Shown in pieces: positions 17,886 through 26,603 of a DNA stretch of 64,000 nucleotides. This stretch comes from Methanoplanus sp. FWC-SCC4 (GTDB taxonomy: Archaea; Halobacteriota; Methanomicrobia; Methanomicrobiales; Methanomicrobiaceae), in NCBI RefSeq assembly GCF_032878975.1, contig NZ_CP043875.1, forward strand, positions 984,370-1,048,369. The letters are read 5' to 3'. Positions within the stretch are counted from its first letter, which is position 1. Every line of letters begins with the position of its first letter. Below the pieces are notes generated by a model. It was not told the DNA's origin. It saw only the letters and a list, made by a program, of their open reading frames with translations, and made no database searches. The position numbers and the translations under genes were made by a program.

Positions 17886-18884
17886 TCAGGTTTTATATAG
17901 AATCATCAGTCCTGAAATAATTGCCAAAAACGGCCCGATAATATATCCTGACCAGACAATTAATCCGATAATGCCAAAGAATATCAGTTTAATTCCTTCC
18001 TTTTTGACAGGATTTTGTTCGGGTTTTAAATAATATTTTAGTATCAATAATCCAAGAATCAGGGGAATTAAAATAAAGATTGCAGTTGCTCCAAATGATG
18101 CCTGAAAACCTGTTTTAAAAAGTGCAATAACCGCCTGAATCAGCATAAAAACTGATCCTGCGATATACAATAGAGCTCCTGTAATTCCCGTCAGTGTTTC
18201 CGGTTTTATAGGAACGGTTTCTTTTTTAATCCTGAATAGATAAAGCAGTCCGGGAAATACAATGAATATAGGAAATCCAAATACAAAAGCCGGACTGTTT
18301 CCTTCCCAAATTCTTATATTGGCAATTGAAACAGGAATCAAAACCCACTCAGATATTAAAAACTCCTCACGATAACCGATGGCAAGACCATAATTTCCAG
18401 AACCTGTTCCTTTGTTAAACATTGCAATATAATGTGTGCCGGGAAGCTCTGCGAAGTATTCATATTCAGACCACTGATAATTTGCAGAAGGAGTAAAAGG
18501 TTCATAATCCGGCATATCAGGTTTTTTTCCGCTAATTACGATATAGCCGTAATTTTCAGGAACAGTTATTTTATCAGAAATATCCCCTTTGCTTTCAATA
18601 CCGGGACCGATTAGTACAGCTTCAGGATGGACAGGATCTTTTTTGGGTGTAAATACTGAAAACCATAACCTTTCCCCTTTTTCAAGGTAAAATTCATAGT
18701 ATGAAACCGATCCGGGATTTTCAAAAGTACCGTAAAATGCCCATGATTTAAAAGGATCATCCAGATAAACAGCATTTTCTATTCCTTCGTTTCCACCTTT
18801 TATTTCCGGCACATGCCCTGACACACAGGCTGTCAGTGAAAAAATAATTATCAAAACGGATAATGCCGCTTCTCCCCCCTTCAT
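17886..18884 (-). CDS. Membrane protein with an extracellular domain, unknown function
   Basis: A 332-residue protein. A signal-like helix at residues 5-24 is followed by an extracellular beta-rich domain (about 30-180) with YGTFENPGSVSYYEFYLEKG and SGKKPDMPDY. Four to five membrane helices follow (about 195-330), including TGITGALLYIAGSVFML and IFILIPLILGLLIL. GGGGTATT precedes the ATG. The soluble part resembles bacterial pre-peptidase-like or carbohydrate-binding sandwiches, but I do not recognise the family. It is upstream of, and far from, other genes on its strand. Confidence 0.7.
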   Translation of the reverse strand: MKGGEAALSVLIIIFSLTACVSGHVPEIKGGNEGIENAVYLDDPFKSWAFYGTFENPGSVSYYEFYLEKGERLWFSVFTPKKDPVHPEAVLIGPGIESKGDISDKITVPENYGYIVISGKKPDMPDYEPFTPSANYQWSEYEYFAELPGTHYIAMFNKGTGSGNYGLAIGYREEFLISEWVLIPVSIANIRIWEGNSPAFVFGFPIFIVFPGLLYLFRIKKETVPIKPETLTGITGALLYIAGSVFMLIQAVIALFKTGFQASFGATAIFILIPLILGLLILKYYLKPEQNPVKKEGIKLIFFGIIGLIVWSGYIIGPFLAIISGLMILYKT

Positions 18885-18972
18885 AATACCCCAAGTGGGT
18901 TTCTCCTGTAAAAAGGTTTAGTCTGAAAAACTTCCCGGAGGATTTTAAAAATAGAAATTTTAACGGGATTAT

Positions 18973-19641
18973 TTATTTAAAACCTGCAAAAGTACTGTAT
19001 ATCCTGTTCTTATATGGATGATAAATATCTTTGAAACCGGCTGACTTCATCTTTCTATAATATCCATGAATTGTATCAAAATATTGAGAATTGTTTATCC
19101 TTTTTTGAATCATCGAATCAGCTTCATCCAAAGGAAGACCGTTTTCTATCATATTTTCCTTCCACCATTCAAGATTCATTTTTTCTTCATTACTATTACC
19201 TGCCGTAAAAACATCTCCGTTAATAAAAACTCCGCCTTTATTTAACGAATCATAGATTTTTTTGATAATCATTTCACGATCCTGACCCGGCAGATGGTGA
19301 AGACAAAGTGTTGTAATTACAACATCGAAATTTCCTTCTCCCCATATTTCTCTGAAATCACCGGCAATAAAACATACATCAGACAATTCAGGTTTTTTCA
19401 TTGCAACTTCAAGCATTCCCGGTGAGAGATCGATACAGGTAATATCCACATATTTATTCTTTTCAATAATCATTGAGGTTACAAATCCGGTTCCGCTTCC
19501 AAGTTCAAGAACTCTTATCTTTTTATCAGGAACAAACGAAAGTGCAGATCCAAAAAAATCCTCTGCCGAAGGGATAATTTTGATAATCATTCTCTCATAT
19601 TCATTTTCAATACCGTCAAAATGCTCTTTTCCCTTCTCCAT
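18973..19641 (-). CDS. Class I SAM-dependent methyltransferase
   Basis: A 222-residue Rossmann-fold methyltransferase. Motif I VLELGSGTGF (44-53), the acidic D after motif II (CIDLSPGMLEVA) and motif IV region VVITTLCLHHLPG are all visible. An AAAGGTG ribosome binding site precedes the ATG. It lies 37 bases after the metal ABC transporter substrate-binding protein on the same strand, so it may end that operon. The substrate is unknown; a link to metal handling is only positional. Confidence 0.85.
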   Translation of the reverse strand: MEKGKEHFDGIENEYERMIIKIIPSAEDFFGSALSFVPDKKIRVLELGSGTGFVTSMIIEKNKYVDITCIDLSPGMLEVAMKKPELSDVCFIAGDFREIWGEGNFDVVITTLCLHHLPGQDREMIIKKIYDSLNKGGVFINGDVFTAGNSNEEKMNLEWWKENMIENGLPLDEADSMIQKRINNSQYFDTIHGYYRKMKSAGFKDIYHPYKNRIYSTFAGFK

Positions 19642-19678
19642 TTTAAAACACCTTTATATTAAGAAATACCAAAAAAAT

Positions 19679-20671
19679 TCAGGAAAATATTTTTCTCCCA
19701 AAAAGAATGACACAGGCTGATGCAAAAATTGTTATAATTCCAAATCCCGGTGACTTTGTTGGTTTGGGCAAATCGGAATCTGTATTTTCCAAAACTTCAA
19801 CTTTATCATTAGGGATTACAAGATTTTTGTTATATTCCAGAACTGCCGGAATTGAATCCACACCATCAATTGAATTTGGGAAATTTGTAAAAATTACACG
19901 TTTTACTTCAAAACCTTTGTCTTTAAGTGATTCCTCTATGCCTTTTCCAAGTTCACCTGACTGCATATTTTCTATTACGTAAAGAACATCTTCATAGGAT
20001 TTTGGGTTTTCATTGATTCTGTCAACCATTTTCGTTGCTGAATATTTTCCTCCCATGTAAAAATCAGGTGCATAATAATCAACAACATCAAGACCAAGCC
20101 AGTTTTCTGCTGCATTTTTCTGCCAGAGCATTGATATGGCCTTCTGTCCGGGAATTAGATCCTTTTCTTCCGGAGTCATTTTGCCAGCTTCATCAATTCT
20201 GGCAATATAGGATTCATGCATTTTATTGTAATAATCCGTGTTTTCCGGATCTGCCTGAATAAGCCAGTCTTTTACTTCTGTTGCAAGATTTTTTGCATTT
20301 TCGGGAGTATTCCATGTCATATCCGGATTATTTAATGTAACCCATTCGGGTTTGGTGTAACCGTTTGCATTCATGAAATCGTCCACAAAAGGCATTACAT
20401 ACTGCCTGTCAACCGAACTGTTATGGGCAACGAAAAGATCCGCAGAACTGATAAATTCCTTCTCTATCTGAATCCTGTTAGGAATAATATCTCCCTGCAC
20501 ATGTGGACAGACTGCCGGATCGGCAAGATATATGACTTTTACATTGGAACCGCCGATGCTTTGCACTGGATCCCATAAAACACTGGTCGTTGAGACCACA
20601 TTCAATGCACTGCATGGCAGAACAATAGCAAAAAATATTGCAAAAATAACGATAAAAGGTTTGCAATCCAT
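19679..20671 (-). CDS. Metal ABC transporter substrate-binding protein (ZnuA/TroA type), C-terminally anchored
   Basis: A 330-residue protein with a signal peptide (to about residue 22, PCSALNVVSTT), a TroA/ZnuA-like body and a C-terminal membrane helix (GFGIITIFASACVILFG). Candidate metal ligands are in DPAVCPHVQGD, LFVAHNS and DVVDYYAPDF, but these differ from the classic three-His site of ZnuA, so the metal cannot be named. The permease and ATPase genes are immediately upstream (25 bases to the permease stop). It should capture metal outside the membrane and deliver it to the permease. Confidence 0.85.
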   Translation of the reverse strand: MDCKPFIVIFAIFFAIVLPCSALNVVSTTSVLWDPVQSIGGSNVKVIYLADPAVCPHVQGDIIPNRIQIEKEFISSADLFVAHNSSVDRQYVMPFVDDFMNANGYTKPEWVTLNNPDMTWNTPENAKNLATEVKDWLIQADPENTDYYNKMHESYIARIDEAGKMTPEEKDLIPGQKAISMLWQKNAAENWLGLDVVDYYAPDFYMGGKYSATKMVDRINENPKSYEDVLYVIENMQSGELGKGIEESLKDKGFEVKRVIFTNFPNSIDGVDSIPAVLEYNKNLVIPNDKVEVLENTDSDLPKPTKSPGFGIITIFASACVILFGRKIFS

Positions 20672-20696
20672 ATTATGAAATAATTTTAAAAAAGTA

Positions 20697-21527
20697 TTAA
20701 ATTTTTCTATATGAAATTTTTCTTTTCCGAGAAAATATTACTGCAATCACAAAAATAACACTGAACATAACTGCCGTAAGAGGACCCACCGGAAGCGAAT
20801 ATTCAAGTCCTGCGACTGCACCGGAGACACTTATTACAGATGCCACTATTGGTGCCATTATGAAAAGTCCTTTCACGTCAAACATAAACTGGTATGCAAT
20901 CGCTGCTGGAGTAATCAGCCAGACATACAATAAAAGCCCGCCTACAATATTCAGACTTAATGAAACTGAGAATGCAATCATAAAAAGTAGTGCATAATAT
21001 ATTGGTTTCACTCTGATTCCTGCTGCTTCTGCGATCTTTTTGTCAAAAATAATCGCAGATATCTCTTTGTAAAAAATTATTACAAAAATAACAGCTGCAA
21101 GAGATATCAAAGCAAGAGCATAGATTTCCTCCCGGTAAAGTGAGATTACATCTCCGAAAAGAAGTGAATTTGCATTAAAACCTTTTCCCATATACTGCAT
21201 ATAAGCGATAAAAAATACCGCAACAGCCATGAGCATTCCAAATAAAACTCCAAGGATTGTGTCTTCAGGCATTTTTGCCCTGTCCGAAAGGGGCCCTATT
21301 AAAAGTGCGATAAGTATGCTTGCAGCAATAGCAGAAATGCCCGGGTTAAATCCAAAAAACATACCACATGCAGCACCGGCAAAAGCGGCATGGGCCATTG
21401 TAAATCCGATCGAAGAAATTTTCAGTTGTGTGATTATCACGCCGAGGACACTGCATGCAATCGATGCAAAAAGCATTGCTTCGACAGCATGACATACAAT
21501 ATTATTCGGAATTAAAAATTCAAGCAT
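20697..21527 (-). CDS. Metal ABC transporter permease (ZnuB/ABC-3 family)
   Basis: A 276-residue ABC-3 permease with about eight membrane helices. The cytoplasmic start FLIPNNIVCHAVEAMLFASIACSVLG leads into helices with the AHAAFAGAACGMFFG and DTILGVLFG segments typical of ZnuB/MntB proteins. A basic C-terminus (FSRKRKISYRK) faces the cytoplasm. The start overlaps the stop of the ATPase gene by one base, so translation is coupled. It moves a divalent metal across the membrane together with the neighbours. Confidence 0.9.
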   Translation of the reverse strand: MLEFLIPNNIVCHAVEAMLFASIACSVLGVIITQLKISSIGFTMAHAAFAGAACGMFFGFNPGISAIAASILIALLIGPLSDRAKMPEDTILGVLFGMLMAVAVFFIAYMQYMGKGFNANSLLFGDVISLYREEIYALALISLAAVIFVIIFYKEISAIIFDKKIAEAAGIRVKPIYYALLFMIAFSVSLSLNIVGGLLLYVWLITPAAIAYQFMFDVKGLFIMAPIVASVISVSGAVAGLEYSLPVGPLTAVMFSVIFVIAVIFSRKRKISYRKI

Positions 21528-22270
21528 CAGGTAACCGCCGACATATTTCTTATTATGTTTTCAACTTTGGAACCATGGCAGGTTTCATTGAGTTTTAAGG
21601 AACCGTCATCCATTACAACGATTCTTAAATCCTTGTCCGGAAGTGCATCAAATGCATGCGACACCATTATTACAGTGCACCCTTTTGATGAAATGTCATT
21701 AAGAACATCTGATACAAACTCCCTTGTGCATAGATCAAGGTTGCTGAAAGGTTCATCAAGGAGAAGAATATCAGGTTTTTTTGCAAGGTTCTGGGCAATT
21801 AAAACTTTTTGCTGCTGCCCTCCGCTGAGTGTTCCTATGGGTTTATCTGCCATATCCTCAAGACCAAGCATTTTTATTGATTCTTCAACCGCTTTGTAAT
21901 CTTCTTCACGGGGTTTATTAAAACAGCCCAAAAGTCCGTATCTTCCTATCATAACGACGTTTTTAACGGTAAAGGGTGTCAGTGGATCAAATGCAAAACT
22001 CTGAATGACATATCCGGTTTTTTTCCTGATTTCAATTCCCTTAGTGCTGACATCCATACCAAAAATTTTTACCGACCCGTGAGTTATATGCAGCATTCCG
22101 TTTATTGTTTCAAGAAGGGTTGTCTTTCCTGCACCATTGGGCCCTCCAACAATTACAAAATCACCCCTGTTGATCTCAAGTGACAGATCTCTTATAACAG
22201 GATATTCGGCCCCCATGTATGCGGTATATACTCCTGAAAGTTCAATCTGGGTATTGGAATGTTCGTACAT
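21527..22270 (-). CDS. Metal ABC transporter ATP-binding protein (ZnuC type)
   Basis: A 247-residue ABC ATPase: Walker A GGPNGAGKTT (42-51), Q-loop near VIQSFAFDP, signature LSGGQQQK (148-155), Walker B LLLDEP (169-174), D-loop SNLD and H-loop MVSHAF. The sequence is of the zinc/manganese uptake class. It starts 2 bases after the stop of the FmdE-like gene, so the order is fmdE-like, ATPase, permease, binding protein. Confidence 0.93.
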   Translation of the reverse strand: MYEHSNTQIELSGVYTAYMGAEYPVIRDLSLEINRGDFVIVGGPNGAGKTTLLETINGMLHITHGSVKIFGMDVSTKGIEIRKKTGYVIQSFAFDPLTPFTVKNVVMIGRYGLLGCFNKPREEDYKAVEESIKMLGLEDMADKPIGTLSGGQQQKVLIAQNLAKKPDILLLDEPFSNLDLCTREFVSDVLNDISSKGCTVIMVSHAFDALPDKDLRIVVMDDGSLKLNETCHGSKVENIIRNMSAVT

Positions 22271-22272
22271 TT

Positions 22273-22689
22273 TTATTCCGTTTTTTCAATTTCAAATAAT
22301 ATTGAGGGATCAGTACCGTAAATCTCTTCAGCATATTTTTCAATTTTTAACTCGTAATCTTCATCTTTTTCTGGAAGTTTGGGAAGAGTCCTAGGTTTTA
22401 TTTTAAGAACAGCAGAATCTGTTTTAAATTCACAACTAATTGATGAGCTTTCAATAATCTCAATATTTCCCTTTCCAAGTGTGCATCCTGAACCAAGCTG
22501 GATTCCGTCAATAATACAGCTTTCCGGTGTTTTCTTTGGGCAGGAGACTATTGCTTTAAGGCTGAAAGGATCATTGCAAAGTTTTTCACTGGCATATTTT
22601 CCCATCAGGTATCCAAGAACTATATTTGGCCCGAGGTGACCGTGAAATTTTGCCAGATCTTCAACTGAATATTCTTTTGAAAGTTCCAT
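22273..22689 (-). CDS. FmdE-family protein (formylmethanofuran dehydrogenase subunit E-like)
   Basis: About 138 residues. The FmdE fold motif FHGHLGPNIVLGYLMG follows the start, and IQLGSGCTLGKGN with Cys in SCPKKTPESC marks the conserved metal-binding face. The C-terminal zinc ribbon of longer FmdE proteins is absent. The ATG at 22689 was chosen by family alignment; an in-frame ATG at 22749 would add 20 residues very rich in His, Cys and Lys (MHKYHKFQHKCMKWHSKC). No Shine-Dalgarno is seen at either. As first gene of a metal ABC operon it may sense or bind the metal; FmdE itself is a subunit associated with Mo/W formylmethanofuran dehydrogenase. That role here is inference. Confidence 0.82.
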   Translation of the reverse strand: MELSKEYSVEDLAKFHGHLGPNIVLGYLMGKYASEKLCNDPFSLKAIVSCPKKTPESCIIDGIQLGSGCTLGKGNIEIIESSSISCEFKTDSAVLKIKPRTLPKLPEKDEDYELKIEKYAEEIYGTDPSILFEIEKTE

Positions 22690-22943
22690 ATATTTACATT
22701 TTGAGTGCCATTTCATACATTTATGTTGAAATTTATGATATTTATGCATGTTTTTATGTATTGGTAATATAAGGTGTAAACAAAAAAATAATTTATCGTC
22801 TTGTTTAATACACTTTATAGAAAATATGTTCTTTTAAGACATAATATTAATAAAATGATGTTTAATTTTTTAAAATCTCAATGGTATTATAAGTAATTTT
22901 CAAAAAAAAGTAATGGTGAAATGATTAAATTAATTAATCATTT

Positions 22944-23453
22944 TCAGTATTTATAAAGATAAACCCAGAGATCATTTTCATTATCAAAATCACTCTGTTT
23001 AAACCCGTTTTTTTCAAGGACTCTTATTGAAGGGGTATTTTCGCTGCCGGTTTTTGCAATGATCCTTTTTTTAAAATCATGCCCGCAAAACCACTCTGTC
23101 ATCGCCTTTACCGCTTCTGTTGCATAACCTCGATTCTGAAACTGTTCGAGGACTGAATATCCCAGTTCATATTCTCCGTTTTCCAAATCAATAAATCCTC
23201 CACTGCCTGATAAGATCCTTTTCCCGGACATTTCCTCAGAAATCCAGTAATATGTATATAGTTTGTTTTCTCTGGCAAGATTCAGAAATAATGAAATAAC
23301 ATCTTCAGACATAGCTTCAGGAGGCCAGTTATCAGGTATTGTTACTTCTTTTATGCATTCGGGAAAAACGTCATGGTTTTGCTCAAATAAAAACAAATCA
23401 GGAGTTGCGGGAATTAATGTCAGTCTTTGTGTCCTGATAATTTTAAAATCCAT
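22944..23453 (-). CDS. GNAT-family acetyltransferase (RimJ/RimL type)
   Basis: A 169-residue GNAT protein. It starts with FKIIRTQRLTLIPAT, the usual opening of RimJ/RimL-like enzymes, and has motif A ELGYSVLEQFQNRGYATEA with the acetyl-CoA pyrophosphate loop, then NTPSIRVLEKNGF. It transfers an acetyl group from acetyl-CoA, perhaps to a protein N-terminus or a small amine. A GGGA site precedes the ATG. No functional link with neighbours is evident. Confidence 0.88.
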   Translation of the reverse strand: MDFKIIRTQRLTLIPATPDLFLFEQNHDVFPECIKEVTIPDNWPPEAMSEDVISLFLNLARENKLYTYYWISEEMSGKRILSGSGGFIDLENGEYELGYSVLEQFQNRGYATEAVKAMTEWFCGHDFKKRIIAKTGSENTPSIRVLEKNGFKQSDFDNENDLWVYLYKY

Positions 23454-23504
23454 GAATTATCCCGGGAATATTGCTCTTTTATGGTTGAAAAAAATAAGGG
23501 TTTT

Positions 23505-25328
23505 TCAGCGACCGCCTGCACCGCCGCCTCCGAATCCTCCGCCTGCACCAAATCCGCCGCCGGCTCCGCCCTGTGAAGGCGGTGTGAATGTGCTGATTGT
23601 ATGAAAGCCCATATACCACATGTAATGGGGAACATAATAGCCGGAATCTTTCAAATCAACATGAAGTTCTTCCATTGCCTTTCGGACATTGTCTCCGACA
23701 CCAAGTGCCGTTCCGTATACAAGCCACTCGCCCCACATGTTGATATCCTCCGGAGCGTATTTTTTGATCTGGCTTAAGTCAGAGAGGAAATTCCTAAAAG
23801 AATTCCATTGCAGTTTTTCCATGTAATAATCATCTTTCCAGTGTCCGAAAAGTGTGGACGGAAAGACTGCCGCAACAGAAATCTGAATAATCATCAAAAC
23901 AGCCAGTAAAACTGATACAAAGATAACTCCTCCTGCATCAGGTGCAAAGAAGAAAAGCCCGAGAGCTGCAATCAGGTAAAATATTGCCACAAAGAAGAAT
24001 GGTATCAGGTAACCTTTTCCGTTGACCGCATAACTTCCGGAGAAGGACTCATTGGTCTTACTGGTCAGATCATTTAAGCGATCCCTCAGGGCAGTTGCAA
24101 TCTTTTCATCAGCTCCGGAATGGGATGCACTTTTGGCAACTTCCTCAAAGTAACCGGTATCGAGAACATTGTCTTCACCGGAGTTTACAGCGATGAAATT
24201 CAAAACTTCCTGCTCATAGCTGTTGTCGCCATTTTGATCAATTAGTTTTATCAAAACTCCTTTTTCGTTTTCTTTCTCTTTAATTGAGATTCTTTTCTTC
24301 CTGTGAAGATCAAGAAGGGTTGCATAAAAACCGTTTTCATCGGATTCAAACGCGTCTCCTTTAAAGACCAGGTTAACTTCCCAGGGTGTTAGTTTCCTGT
24401 TTGGAATTGTGCTCAGGTATTCCGGAACTGTGAAACTCTTTTCACGTCCGACTAAAAGATACAATAAAACAAGGAAAAACGGAACAAGAATTACCATAAT
24501 CTTTCCGACGGATGCAAGCGTTTCGGCGACTGAAATCCAGAAGGTATATCCGCTGTTTGCAGACAGGGTTTTTCCTGTAACATCGTCAACCTGTCTTTTT
24601 ACACCATAAATGCTGTTGATAACTCCGGGATCCATTAAAAATTCCGCTTCAATTCTCTCATCCTCAGGAGAACTTCCGGTGATAACAGTTTTACCGGCTT
24701 CTTTTACTATTTCGTATCCGGGAGGATGCATGAATACTTCATTTATGCTGTCTGATACAAGCGTGATTTTTACGGATTTGTAAGGGATGTGGCTGCTTGC
24801 AAACATCAGGTTTAGATGCACAGCTTCGTTATCATATTCTACCGGAGGGGATATTTTGTATTCGTATTCAACAGTATATATCCCCGGTTTGAAGTATCCG
24901 GTGTTTATTATGCCGGCTTCGTTATCGTATGCCTTGTCAGCAACGTATGATTTTATTCCTGAGTTCTGATTTCCAAAAAGGAATACCCTGCCATCATTTG
25001 TTTTTATGTAACCTGTAAGACCCTCAGAAATCTTAATGTCTGTCAGGGCGACATGGGGCTTTTCAGGAAGGTTATCTTGATCGGCTGAAAATAATGGTGC
25101 TGCCCATACGCGGTAAAGCATTCTGAATTCTTCAGATGACTTTACATTGTAGACATATTTTTCAGAAAGCGTGCCGTCCTCATGCCAGACAACCTCATAT
25201 GAATCAACAACGAGATCGCCGTCAAATCCAACGGCATCTTTTGGAATCACTCCCAAAGTAAAGACTGCGGCTGCTCCAATAAGCAGGGTAATTATGAAAA
25301 CCAGTGCAATCTGTTTTTTTTCATCCAT
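23505..25328 (-). CDS. DUF2207 membrane protein with Gly-rich C-terminus
   Basis: A 607-residue protein of the DUF2207 family. An N-terminal helix (8-28) anchors a large extracellular beta domain (about 30-265) with VDSYEVVWHEDGTLSEKY. A membrane helix near 272-292 and two more near 445-500 (FVAIFYLIAALGLFFF) follow. The C-terminus is glycine-rich (about the last 25 residues). In the related TPM/LemA neighbourhoods such a Gly tail is common. It lies 11 bases after lemA and is probably in one operon with it. Function is unknown; a role in envelope or membrane maintenance is inferred from the pairing. Confidence 0.85.
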   Translation of the reverse strand: MDEKKQIALVFIITLLIGAAAVFTLGVIPKDAVGFDGDLVVDSYEVVWHEDGTLSEKYVYNVKSSEEFRMLYRVWAAPLFSADQDNLPEKPHVALTDIKISEGLTGYIKTNDGRVFLFGNQNSGIKSYVADKAYDNEAGIINTGYFKPGIYTVEYEYKISPPVEYDNEAVHLNLMFASSHIPYKSVKITLVSDSINEVFMHPPGYEIVKEAGKTVITGSSPEDERIEAEFLMDPGVINSIYGVKRQVDDVTGKTLSANSGYTFWISVAETLASVGKIMVILVPFFLVLLYLLVGREKSFTVPEYLSTIPNRKLTPWEVNLVFKGDAFESDENGFYATLLDLHRKKRISIKEKENEKGVLIKLIDQNGDNSYEQEVLNFIAVNSGEDNVLDTGYFEEVAKSASHSGADEKIATALRDRLNDLTSKTNESFSGSYAVNGKGYLIPFFFVAIFYLIAALGLFFFAPDAGGVIFVSVLLAVLMIIQISVAAVFPSTLFGHWKDDYYMEKLQWNSFRNFLSDLSQIKKYAPEDINMWGEWLVYGTALGVGDNVRKAMEELHVDLKDSGYYVPHYMWYMGFHTISTFTPPSQGGAGGGFGAGGGFGGGGAGGR

Positions 25329-25339
25329 ATTTTATCCTT

Positions 25340-25900
25340 TCAGAATGATATCTTTGGAGCTTTTTCGAGGTTTTCGTCTTCAAATTCCAGGTATTCAAGT
25401 TTCTGCATATGAATCATGTTTCCGACAATGTTGGACGGAATTGTTTCAAGCATGGTGTTGAACTGCTGGGAGATGTTGTTGTATGTATAACGCTGACGTG
25501 CAATCTCATCTTCAATGTCTTTTATGGAATTCATAAGATCCTGCACCGTGTTTGAGGTTTTAAGGTCAGGATAGTTTTCCATAACGGCAAACAGCCTTCC
25601 AAGAACCGATCGTGATTCAGCCTCAATCTGGTTTAAGTCACCGGCACCGGCACTTCCAACAGAGCTGCGCATCTTTGTAACAGATTCAAGAGTGCTCTTT
25701 TCAAATTCAGCATAGCTCTTTACAGATCCAAGAAGCTGCTCTATCATGTCAAGACGCTTTTTCATTGCGACTTTAATCTGACCCAGAGTTGCCTCTGATG
25801 AGTTTTTAAGCCTGAAATAAGTGTTGTAAATACCTATGAACCAGATTATAAGTCCTATAACTACCAGAACAAGTATTCCGGCGATAATTAATTCGATCAT
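25340..25900 (-). CDS. lemA: LemA family protein
   Basis: A 186-residue LemA protein: an N-terminal membrane helix (LIIAGILVLVVIGLIIWFIG) followed by a long helical bundle with NTYFRLKNSSEATLGQIKVA, KRLDMIEQLL and ENYPDLKTS, and the C-terminal FNTMLETIPSNIV. All are family hallmarks. The helix anchors it with the bundle probably on one membrane face. It is first in a two-gene operon with the DUF2207 gene, a combination seen in many bacteria and archaea. The molecular role is not established. Confidence 0.93.
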   Translation of the reverse strand: MIELIIAGILVLVVIGLIIWFIGIYNTYFRLKNSSEATLGQIKVAMKKRLDMIEQLLGSVKSYAEFEKSTLESVTKMRSSVGSAGAGDLNQIEAESRSVLGRLFAVMENYPDLKTSNTVQDLMNSIKDIEDEIARQRYTYNNISQQFNTMLETIPSNIVGNMIHMQKLEYLEFEDENLEKAPKISF

Positions 25901-26114
25901 GATTACTCTCTTAATTTTTATTTAATATTGATTTATTGATTAATACGAGGTTTGTATTAAAGGAGTCGGATGATTTTTTTACCGGGATTGAATTTGTTTG
26001 TAGAACAGATATAAAATGAAATATTTTGATTTTTTTTTTTGAATTTTTAAAATTTATTCCTGCTTTTTTACGACAGATGTAGTAATGTGCCGCAGAAACC
26101 CGGCGGGAAGATAA

Positions 26115-26135
26115 TGTTTGCATGTTGTTTGCATG
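26115..26135. repeat. Tandem TGTTTGCATG direct repeat
   Basis: TGTTTGCATG occurs at 26115-26124 and 26126-26135, exactly 11 bp apart. It lies just upstream of a strong ribosome binding site with a two-codon ORF (26151-26169). Its core TTTGCAT differs by one base from the TTTGCAC repeated further on at 26604-26928. Confidence 0.6.
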
Positions 26136-26150
26136 TAATCCCCAAAAATG

Positions 26151-26169
26151 AGGAGGTACAATGAGTTGA
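26151..26169 (+). other. Strong ribosome binding site with a two-codon ORF
   Basis: The sequence AGGAGGTACAATG is an excellent Shine-Dalgarno plus start, but the frame is ATG-AGT-TGA. Shifting by one base, the next codons read LKKSVRIQRIIK before another stop. This may be the start of a broken gene or a leader-type element. It is unlikely to encode a useful peptide as it stands. Confidence 0.35.
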
Positions 26170-26229
26170 AGAAGAGCGTAAGAATACAGAGAATTATTAA
26201 GTAAAGTTTAAATAAGCCTCTATTGTGGT

Positions 26230-26384
26230 TCAAACGCCGGTAAAAGTGACCTTCACAAAAGCCCTGTATTCCACGATCTCACCTTTAGCCGATGTAAACA
26301 TCGTCTGAAAACCAGATGTCAACACAATCTGTTTAAATATCTCAATTTTGGGCGTTATTTTAGTTTTTAGTGGCTTAATATTGT
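26230..26384 (-). pseudogene. Possible dodecin-like gene remnant
   Basis: A minus-strand frame without a start codon ends at TGA 26230-26232. Its last residues include SAKGEIVEYRAFVKVTF, which resembles the C-terminal strand of dodecins and related small flavin-binding proteins (GKVxEYxVxVKVxF). The N-terminal half cannot be found intact. The match is short, so this is only a suggestion. Confidence 0.28.
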
Positions 26385-26603
26385 TTTTTTATAGTGTTGA
26401 TAACTGTCTTTGGAAATACTGAAAAATATGCCTTATATGCCGTTATTTCAGCTAAATACCTGATGAATTATCTCATGTTTACTACTATTTGTTGATATGA
26501 CATGGATTTTTTAAATTTTGATATATTTTCATTCCATCATTTCCCGAATTTTAAATTAATTAGGGGTAAAGTTCCGGACAATCCTTTTAAAGTCCTCTGA
26601 TGT

